Shown here: positions 19,082 to 26,334 of the stretch, one piece after another | How the letters are laid out: the number at the start of each line of letters is the position of its first letter | Position numbering within the stretch: the first letter of the stretch is position 1 | DNA from: Chara braunii | Lineage: Eukaryota > Streptophyta > Charophyceae > Charales > Characeae | Assembly (NCBI GenBank): GCA_003427395.1 | Contig: BFEA01000263.1 | Coordinates: forward strand, 595,923 to 622,256 | Direction: 5' to 3' | Length of the DNA: 26,334 nt | Notes under the pieces: model-generated | Database searches by the model: none | What the model saw: only the letters and a program-made list of their open reading frames with translations | Told to the model about the DNA's origin: nothing | Position numbers and translations under genes: made by a program

Positions 19082-21512
19082 TCATTCCATTTTGCTCCCT
19101 GTCACACTCCAGTTCGCCTCTTTGGGAATCAGGTCCCCCATCCGGACCGAGGCTACTCTTTGACGTGATAACCTCGCCTTCACCATCTCCCTTAGCTTAG
19201 GAGTTGAAATGAGGATTTCTTTCAGATTTAATAGTTCATTGTGTCCTTCTAACAATTTATTCACCACACTTTCCAGGTCCAGCTCTTCTTTGATCGAAGT
19301 TTGGTATTTCCTCTTCTTGCTTGGCGCTTCATCCTTTTTGGACCTTCCTTCCTTAACTTCACCTTTCCTTCTCTTAGCCCTGATTTCCGCCTGTCTTTCT
19401 TTTTCCTCCCTAATTTTCTCATCCTCGTCTTCGTCAGCCGCTACCATGATAGGCGGTTCTTCCTCTGCTGGCTGGGAAGCCTGTGCTTGCTCTTTTGGAG
19501 GATTCCCTCCTGCGGGCCTTCTTGTAGCGAACGGAACTGTACCTCTTACACTTTTTTGACCCCTACTGCTCTTCGCGGCCATGTTGGCCCTCAACATTCT
19601 TAGGTTGGGCTCATTTGGCCCATCTCCCGATCCTCCACGTCCCATGGTAAACATTTTCGGGCATCCAACCCCTTTTTTCCCCGCTTCTTCACATATCCCT
19701 TGAAGCCTCAAATGTAGTCTTCGCATTTTATCCACTAGGTCCTCCATCCTATCAAATGTATCCCTGATGTTAATGCTAACGTCATCCTCTTCTGCTTCTT
19801 CTTCCACAAGGGGTACGTCTTCCTTGCTTTCTTCGATCCCCATTCTGCTCAGTTTTTCTTCTAATTCAGTTACACCTTCCACACGTACGACCGGTCCGTC
19901 CTTTTCTTGCCACATTCTGAATATCCCCGGGGCGTTGAGACGTAGCGCGACTACGCGAAGGGCTTCTTCTTTAGTGCCTTCTGGAATCTCAGGATCGACC
20001 ACCCTTCCTGTTCTGTCAAATACCTCTCTATCTATGTTTGATGTTACGAGTCCATCGCGTTCGTCAAGCTTCCTGACGTGACATCGTTTTACCGTGTGTC
20101 CTTTGATCCCACAGTGGGTGCAAGTGCATTCACTGTAGTCTATCCGTCCTCTGCCATAACCCTGTCCGTTCCACTGTCCATTTCCTCTACCAAACCCTCT
20201 TCCGTAGCTTTGGTCGTAACCACGACCATACCCTTGCTGATATTCTTGCCCTACCGGATTTGCACCCTCTTGGGGCTGTCCCCAATTTCCACCTTGATAC
20301 TCACTTCCTCTATTTTCTGCTCCTCGTTTCCCTGGTCCCTGATTTCTTCCAGCGTTCCTACCTCTTCCACGTCCTTGTCCTTGTCCTTGTCCTTGGGACC
20401 TGTTCTAGTTTTGGTCTCCCTGGCGACTCGACTGGTTGGTTTTGTTGATTTTACCCTGCGCTTTGGTTTTCTCCCAGATTCTGGTTATGGGGCAACATAG
20501 GATACGGTCGCTGCGGCTGCCATAACTCTATCGGAAAATACCCAGGCCACACTCCCATAGGCGGACCGACTGGCCATTGTCCATACTGAGCTGTGTTTGT
20601 TGACGGCTCTTGCCCATACTGGACTATTGCTTGCTGAGTAACCTGCCCTTTTTCCGAGCCTTGTCCTCTGATAGCGATATTCTTAGCCTTCCTCTGACAC
20701 TTTGTCAATTTGACCGTTCCTTCTAGTTCTCCTTCCTCAGCCTCTTCTTCTCCATCTTCTTCTTTCTTCCTTCTCTCTTATGACGGTTGCGTCACTGTCA
20801 GCACTTTTGTTGGTGTCACTCTTTCCTTAAATTCCTTTATCTCGTTTGTCATATCATTTAACACTCCTTCAAGTACACTATCCGTCCCTTGGATTATCCC
20901 AACCGTCTTTCTTTTCTTTCGTTCGACCTTGATCTGGTGGTGAAATACCTGATCCATGTCTCCAGCTGTAATTTTCTTTTTTAGGGTTTCCCAGGTTGTC
21001 TTCCTCCCGGCGGCTCCCCCACGGGTTAACTCCATCACCTTATACCCAGAGAATTTCCCTATGAATATGACGCATTGCATCTCTTCAGACAGCTCCGGGA
21101 CCCTCTTGGCTGTCTTTCGAATGTGTTGGCGAATGCCCTGATTGTGGTGAAATCATTTTTGTTCATGTTATAGAGATGGTCAATCGTGAGCAAGCCATCT
21201 CCTAGCTTAAATTTCTTTTACATGCCCTTTTTAAACTCAGCCCGATCATTGTTGGCCTTTCTCACTTCCTCTTCCATGTCAGATGTGCATTCCCACCACA
21301 CGTACTCATACAACTGGGCAAACTTATCGGTTTGGGTCAACTGGTTGAAGATCTGCTCGAGTAGCTCTAAACCAATGAGTCACCCTATACCCTTTTAAAG
21401 AGAAAATGTATATTCTTGGTAGGTTAGACCTCTTTATCATTCTCTTCTCAAGTAACTTAACGATTTTCGCCGCGGTGATTGACGACCCTCCATTGGCGCT
21501 GACATCGCTCAT
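19082..21512 (-). pseudogene. gag: gag of element B
   Basis: Starts with ATG at 21512 (MSDVSANGGSSITAAKIVKL). A capsid part follows with LPRIYIFSLKGYRVTHWF, then in a shifted frame FAQLYEYVWWECTSDMEEEV, and back in the first frame QCVIFIGKFSGYKVMEL. A TGA lies at 20778-20780. After a frame change near 20450 there is a Gln/Gly/Arg-rich tract (20440-20135, with QG and YGRG repeats and a TAG at 20405-20407), then one CX2CX4HX4C knuckle (CTHCGIKGHTVKRC, 20122-20081). A long charged C-terminal part (20002-19082) with Glu/Lys stretches and Ala/Pro linkers joins the protease. Gag assembles the particle and binds RNA. At least three frame changes and several stops show strong decay. Confidence 0.8.
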
Positions 21513-21672
21513 TTTTCCCCCTTTTTTTTCTCAGTTCCTACTAGACTATAGACCCTGATAAGACACATAAACGACCATTTGATCCACCCCCTTTTGTCAC
21601 TGTCTTGACATTTCCTTTGCCCTTACTTTCTCAATATTTTCTATCCTATGTAACTTTATACCCCCTTTTCTC

Positions 21673-22428
21673 TTAACGGAGTATTTCTCCCAGATGCACC
21701 CAGTCCCCGTGCCAGAAACTTCTAACCATACCAAATAAAGAAGGGATGTCATCTATAAATTCTTCGATACACGCCTCCTGGCAGAGGTTTCGCCAGTAGG
21801 TCGAGAGATCTTCCAAACGATAGATACGTAGGTACGTGTTTACCACGCACAATATGTTATAGAAATCATTTCCCTTTAGTCTTGGTCTCATTTCTAAGTA
21901 TAGACGGTAAACAACTTCTGATGCCTCGAACTCGAAGCCCATCTCTAGAACCGATTGGACTGCCCAAAATGTTTCATCAATTATGAAGCTTGGAAGTGTG
22001 GTCTTAATGTACCTTGTCGGATATACGAATTCGGCGGCCCACTTTGCTTCGATTGATTATATAACATCCCTTTTTTCTTCCCAGTACATCCTTCTAGAAA
22101 ATGCATCAAGGGTCATTCCGACCGTCAGAACATACTTAGAGATGAGGCGACTTTCCCCTATCGTGAGATCGATCACGTGCGCCCTCCAGAAAATGGCTGG
22201 TAGATAAAGGGTCACCTTTACTATTCAAGTTGCCTGCCTCTCTCTCGAAGTCCATCCTATTTCTACCCAAAGGAAAGTTTCCTGTCCTAGCGGTATCCCA
22301 AACCATGAGTCCATCTCTTCATCTTCATCTATCGTCCTCCTGGGTAGTGTCATCTCGACCCCTCCTTCTCTTGGCTTTGGCAAGTTGATCAGAAAACTCC
22401 GATCAGCGAACCACATCAAAGGAGTCAT
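21673..22428 (-). pseudogene. Element B upstream ORF, copy 2 (unknown function)
   Basis: A single frame of 252 codons between the leader and gag, with a TGA at 22225-22227 and a TAA at 22057-22059. It is homologous along its length to the ORF at 22517-23278. Shared blocks include FA..........LP, MTLPRR versus MNLPSR, QETFLWVEIGW versus EQTFIWIESEW, VTLYL in both, TTLPSFIIDETF versus GTLPMFIINATF, and YRLYLEM versus YYIYLEI. I recognise no domain. Acidic patches and alternating hydrophobics suggest a folded protein. Position and relatedness show that the ancestor of element B duplicated this gene. Confidence 0.65.
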
Positions 22429-22516
22429 CCTGATATCTCTGTTACAATAGCCAAAGAAAAAACCTTTCCCTTCTTAGTAACTGCTCAATTTCTCATTTCT
22501 TAATAATTTTGTATCC

Positions 22517-23278
22517 TCAGTCTTTCCTGAGCATCCCTTCCTCTTATGGTATTTGATCGAGGATCCCCTGCTTCAGTTCCTCTCAGTAGACATGCCTATT
22601 TGTCCAATTGTGTTGACGTGCATATGAGTCGATCCGTGATAGTATGTTTTGCGGATCCGTTTCTTCAATCAAATGCCCTATCTCTAGGTATATGTAGTAT
22701 ACCATAAGAGGGGTAGATGCTTGATATTCTCTCTAAGGTATCGCCATTGCGGCTTCCACAGCCCTTTCTACTCGGGACCTCCCTCCGAAGGTTGCATTTA
22801 TGATGAACATAGGAAGGGTTCCTCTTAGATACGTTGCTGGCGGAAAAAATTCGCTAGCCCTTCTTACCCTCACAGTTCCTATAACACTCTCAAATTCATT
22901 CAGACTTGCATCTCGTCTTCTAGATTCGAGCGCAGATTCTGCTATCCATAGTAGTCTGGAAAGAGATCGATCAATTCCTAAGACTAAATTTATTATGATA
23001 GCTTGCAATTTTTCTGATGAGAGATACAAGGTAACCCCTTCTACCGCACAATTCTCGCCTCTAACCCATTCAGACTCAATCCAGATGAAGGTTTGTTCCT
23101 CCATAGAAGTCCCCCAACAATATCCCGTCTCTTCGTTCTCCTCGTGGCGACTTGGTAGATTCATCATAAGGCCACTCCTCATTTGCATGGGTTCTCTGAT
23201 CGTGATTTGATATCGTGCAAAAACCATCCTTGTTCGTCGGTACACTCCACCTACCTCACAACACAATCCAGCCCACAT
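22517..23278 (-). pseudogene. Element B upstream ORF, copy 1 (unknown function)
   Basis: A single frame of 254 codons, nearly the same length as its tandem partner at 21673-22428. It is open from 23278 to a TAG at 22733-22735, then continues in frame with two more stops to a TGA at 22517-22519. It contains MVFARYQITIREP, the EQTFIWIESEW block, VTLYLSSEKLQ, RRASEFFPPATYLRGTLPMF and YIYLEIGHLIEE. The 5' end is uncertain; a Met at residue 18 (MVFARYQ) could be the start. No family recognised. Some large plant Ty3/gypsy groups (Ogre, for example) carry an extra ORF before gag, but I cannot claim that this one is related. Confidence 0.65.
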
Positions 23279-23366
23279 CCCTTTTATTTAGCTAGCAGAC
23301 TTTCGACCCTAGGATCTGACTAGTTTTCCCTTTTATTCCGCCAACTTCTCCAACCCTTTTGGGCAC

Positions 23367-23864
23367 TTATATAATTCTTTTATACAATAAGTAAGATATT
23401 AACCCACAGATCTCTATTTGACATAATATAAACATTAAGAGCGATATGCATATCTTCCTATCAGGTGACGCAGACTGCGAAACCACAGGGGGATCAGGTA
23501 CACGTGATATCTCATGGGGCCCTTGTTGGTGAGGCAAGGGAAGAACGGTCAGTTGTCTTTCTTGAGACAGTGGGTAAGGGTTATGATGCGGGCGACTAGG
23601 CGGCTCGAAGCGTGGTGGAGATTCTTCGTAATGCCTTGCGTGTCTATATGAATAATAAACATTTTCCTCAGGGTCTGGGGTATGCATGCGCCTCTCCTCC
23701 CGGTACCTTTTTGTCCTCAGTCCTTCGTACTTTTCTTCTAGTCCTTCATCATCTTTTTTCCACTCCTCTCTTTCTCTGGTCAAGTCCATAGGCCTTTCAG
23801 GCGCCTTCCCCTGTTTGCCGCCTCTTCCTCTACTAGTACCGGTCCCACAACCTTTAGGTGTCAT
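23367..23864 (-). CDS. Element B first ORF, unknown, possible C-terminal membrane segment
   Basis: From the ATG at 23864 this ORF has about 165 codons without an internal stop. The N-terminus is Gly/Arg/Lys-rich, followed by a highly charged EREEWKKDDEGLEEKYEGL stretch and a Pro/His-rich part (PPRFEPPSRPHHNPYPL). The last 28 residues are hydrophobic (SLLMFILCQIEICGLISYLL), like a single C-terminal membrane segment. It is the first ORF after the primer site. It may be a remnant of a longer chain, and the hydrophobic end may be chance reading into a non-coding gap. Low confidence as a functional gene. Confidence 0.4.
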   Translation of the reverse strand: MTPKGCGTGTSRGRGGKQGKAPERPMDLTREREEWKKDDEGLEEKYEGLRTKRYREERRMHTPDPEENVYYSYRHARHYEESPPRFEPPSRPHHNPYPLSQERQLTVLPLPHQQGPHEISRVPDPPVVSQSASPDRKICISLLMFILCQIEICGLISYLLYKRII

Positions 23865-24082
23865 ATTTGTTAACTTTAAGTATAAGTAGGGCAATTGTAC
23901 CTATGTATTATTTCGTCTCTATCTTACACACTGATTTGTTTGGAACAACTACTCGTCACCAGCTACCCAAGTTACTGTATTCTACTTAGAATCTTAGCCA
24001 ATTTCCAATTTTTAATGATTGTCGTTCTGCCAGGATCTTGCCTTACCCGAGTTCGTTCACTAAGGACCTCGGTTAGAAGCGA

Positions 24083-24102
24083 GATCCCCGGCAACGACGC
24101 CA
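24083..24102 (-). other. Primer binding site of element B, tRNA-Asp
   Basis: On the minus strand TGGCGTCGTTGCCGGGGATC starts 2 bp after the 5' LTR end. It is the complement of a plant tRNA-Asp 3' end except for one base, by recollection of that tRNA. Twenty bases in the correct place confirm orientation and the LTR boundary. Confidence 0.85.
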
Positions 24103-24104
24103 CC

Positions 24105-24737
24105 TGTTGCGCGTGGCGGTCCTACGCCCAGACGCAAAGTAATTTTTGTGTCGGACCTCACAGTCGTGTCACGCAGGAGTTTTAGAAGTGTTTCAGCCAA
24201 AGACCAACTCCGACCGTGCGCGCGTGCTATACCTCTCACGACTCCCTACGACAGGTTAGGGATCCCGCGAGGTACAACATTACCTCCACCTGCGGGAGCT
24301 GTCACCATCCCTTAGGTGAGTATATCCCTGCTGAGTTATTGACCCACGTATGAAGGCTTTTACATGCAATCGCAGAGGTAGGTCCACCGAGGGCGTTTTC
24401 TCGATCGCCGTAGCATAGGCATACGCGCGGTACAACGCCTTAAGACTGACCCGTATATCGTGCTCCGAGGTGCTAACTCCCCAGACCGACTATTAGTTAG
24501 GTCGATTTTCTCGGACAGTCTTCCACGCTTATCTAGCTTAAGACAATGACTCTATTTTCACCTTATGAGAAAAGTCCGAATCGAGCACTTTGTAATCTTT
24601 TTTTCTCTCGAACAAAAACCTAGACAAATGAGTTTCTAAGCCTTGACCAACTACGATCTCTTTCACAGATATATATATATGTAAATCAGGGGAGCTGAAT
24701 GAGCGGTGGACCTCACTTTCATAATTGTTGTGCCCCG
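24105..24737 (-). repeat. 5' LTR of element B
   Basis: 633 bp, minus orientation, ending ...CGCAACA next to the primer site. The first base on the minus strand is C where the 3' LTR has T, so TG has decayed to CG. The match to 4737-5397 is about 91 percent and most differences are transitions. Confidence 0.9.
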
Positions 24738-25690
24738 TCATCCGAATATCGCAAATGATCTTTAAGTCAGAAAGACAGTTAAAGTGTCCAGCACTTGTGC
24801 AAATGCAAGAAATCACATACACGCATACAGATGCAGACACAGAATGCACTACAAGCGTCAACCTTTAACCCATTCATGGCAAGTCACTCATGCCCCAAAA
24901 CCTGAAAACAGTATTCCTTCTTAAACCTGACTCCTTTTACCCCAGCCCTTCACATTTTCAAAGACCTCTGAGTGTGATGTGGACAATTTTAGGCATAGAT
25001 ACAGGGAAAAGATTTAATCCGTTTTCTTATTAGACCTTGTCGTAGGTGTGGGTATCAAGCCATGTGGAAGTTAAGTCGGAATTCTACCGACCTGTTATCC
25101 AGAGATAACAGAATTTGCATTTTCTTACGGATTCCTTCCGTAGTCCTCCCCAAGAACGATGAACCTGTAGACACAACATGGTCCGAAAGAATCTCAGCGT
25201 CCTCTCTTTGGGTCCTAGAAGATCCTTTCTAGACTTGTGACCCAAAGTTTTGTGCATGTCGTCGACCTATTGCCTAATTTTTACCCTGATCTAACTGTCG
25301 TCCGCTGCCCAGTTGATCCAGGCGACGAACAAGCTCATTCTTCGTCCCTTCGTTCCTGTGATTCTACTTAGTTTTCTTCTTTTTATGAGCTCTATGTTCC
25401 TAACCACCACAAGCAATACCATTCACTCAATTCAGAAAGGGATCATGTGATAGAGCTCAAATCAGAAGTTTAAAGGGTGATAAGCCTTTCTAAATCAAGA
25501 TCTCACGTTACCCTTCCAATAGAATCAAAGATAATTAGTTAAGACTGAACGATGCAGATCACGGAGAAAAGTTAGCGATGGTATGGCTGACCATTCAGGA
25601 TTTATCCACTTGTTACTGGAGCCTGTTTGTCAAGGACAAACCTTGTGGGTCGGGGCCTCTTGTGTGCCGAAGCACACTTGGTGACAGGTG
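24738..25690. other. Gene-free stretch right of element B
   Basis: I see no ORF, RNA gene or mobile element with support in this 950 bp. It contains short perfect hairpins: CTGTTATC/GATAACAG near 25092-25111, and two more at 25625-25641 and 25662-25677. Confidence 0.6.
25622..25687. other. Cluster of short perfect hairpins
   Basis: GTTTGTC-AAG-GACAAAC (25625-25641) is followed by GTGTGC-CGAA-GCACAC (25662-25677), both enclosed by CCT/AGG ends. On the minus strand the second hairpin has a C(TTCG)G loop, a very stable RNA tetraloop. It lies just before the satellite. No RNA family recognised. Confidence 0.4.
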
Positions 25691-26334
25691 TAACCCATGA
25701 CTGGTTACTTGATAAGGCAGATTCCTTGCGACACCTTACTACTCTTATCATTGGCTAGTCACTGATAAGGCAGGTTTATCTGCTACTCTTATCACTGAAT
25801 AGACATCGATAAGGCAGGTCATCCAGAACCTTGTTACTCTTATCATTGACAGAGTGTTAGGATGATCACTTGATAAGGCAAGTTTCCTTGAAACCTCGCT
25901 ACTCTTATATCAAACTAGTCACGGATAAGGCAAATTTTTCCTGCTACTCTTATCATTGGCTAGCCATCAATAAAGCGGACGTCCAAAGAATCCCGCTAAT
26001 TTTATCACTGAATGAATGTTAGATCGGTCAATGATAAGGTAGGCGTCCTTGAAACCTCGCTACTCTTATATCACACCAGTCACTGATAAGGCAGGCTTCC
26101 CCTGCTACTCTTACGACTGGTTCGACCTCAATAAGGCGGGTGTCCAAGGAACCCTGCTACTCTTACCACTGAAAGAATGTTAGGTTGGTCAATGATAAGA
26201 CAGGTGTCCTTGAAACCTCGCTACTCTTATATTAGACTTGTCACTGATAAGGCAGGTTTTCCCTGCTACTCTTATCACTGGCTAGACCTCAATAAGGCGA
26301 GTGTCCAAGGAACCTTGCGACTCTTATCACTGAA
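25690..26334 (+). repeat. Satellite with 161-bp higher-order repeat, continues past the window
   Basis: The repeat phase CCTTG(A/C)... recurs at 25724, 25886, 26047 and 26208, giving units of 162, 161 and 161 bp and a last partial unit of 127 bp cut by the window edge. Each unit has three sub-repeats of about 48-63 bp built on the same plan: CTACTCTTATCA, a variable middle, then TGATAAGGCAGG. A degenerate GATAAGGCAG at about 25710 marks the left fringe. Within each sub-repeat CTTATCA and TGATAAG form an inverted pair. Confidence 0.85.

Larger units (their letters stand above)
4737..24737 (-). mobile_element. Element B: old Ty3/gypsy LTR retrotransposon, interrupted
   Basis: Two direct repeats, 4737-5397 and 24105-24737, flank minus-strand retroelement genes. 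A primer site lies 2 bp inside the right LTR and a polypurine tract sits inside the left one, so transcription runs right to left. Domain order is a leader with extra ORFs, gag, PR, RT, RNase H, IN, then an extra gag-like ORF. PR-RT-RH-IN order is diagnostic of Ty3/gypsy. The LTRs differ at about 54 of roughly 620 aligned bases outside the AT tract (hand count). Removing nested element A leaves about 11.5 kb. Flanks show no perfect target duplication (TCACGC versus TCATCC at best). All ORFs carry stops, so this copy is not autonomous. Confidence 0.9.

Noticed and set aside
19209-20500. Long plus-strand ORFs opposite the gag of element B
   Set aside because: Antisense shadows of the minus-strand gag; Ser/Pro/Leu-rich because the sense strand is Glu/Lys/Arg-rich.
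25724-26334. CRISPR array
   Set aside because: The repeats are contiguous and all parts of the unit are conserved; there are no unique spacers, and the context is a plant-type satellite.

Overview
This window looks like intergenic DNA from a large, repeat-rich plant-lineage (streptophyte) genome. The evidence is Ty3/gypsy LTR retrotransposons with plant-type primer sites, many microsatellites, a satellite array, runs of N and no convincing host gene. A charophyte alga such as Chara is my guess from the general look of the retroelement proteins, and the window does not prove it. I see no rRNA gene, intact tRNA gene, CRISPR array or bacterial-type gene.

Layout. (1) 1-4736: simple-sequence-rich DNA with a minisatellite, (TC)n, (TG)n and (ATT)n tracts, two inverted-repeat structures, a short (TG)n-tailed module present in about seven degenerate copies, and an old LTR fragment. 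(2) 4737-24737: a minus-strand Ty3/gypsy element (element B), bounded by two direct LTRs (4737-5397 and 24105-24737) and carrying a primer site matching tRNA-Asp. (3) 6355-14858: a second, younger, plus-strand Ty3/gypsy chromovirus-like element (element A, 8.5 kb), nested inside element B. It has its own 1.03-1.05 kb LTRs, an initiator-Met-type primer site and a possible ATAG target duplication. (4) 24738-25690: no recognisable gene. (5) about 25690-26334: a satellite with a 161-bp higher-order repeat, cut by the window edge.

Element A has gag (coiled coil, CCHC knuckle), protease, reverse transcriptase, an RNase H region hidden by a 515-bp N gap, integrase, a GPY/F-like module and a chromodomain-like tail. 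Its gag end carries a textbook -1 frameshift heptamer in the right phase for entry into pol. The copy is dead: it has four in-frame stops and one frameshift in gag-pol. Its LTRs differ by only about 17 substitutions by hand count.

Element B, read on the minus strand, has 5' LTR, tRNA-Asp primer site, a small ORF, two tandem related ORFs of about 250 codons and unknown function, gag (WW motif, RG/QG-rich tract, CCHC), protease, RT (YIDD), RNase H, an acidic spacer, integrase, then beyond the nested element a further ORF with two gag-capsid-like units, a polypurine tract and the 3' LTR. Without the insertion it is about 11.5 kb. Its LTRs differ by about 9 percent, so it is much older than element A. 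The extra ORFs, one set before gag and one after integrase, are the most unusual content of the window.
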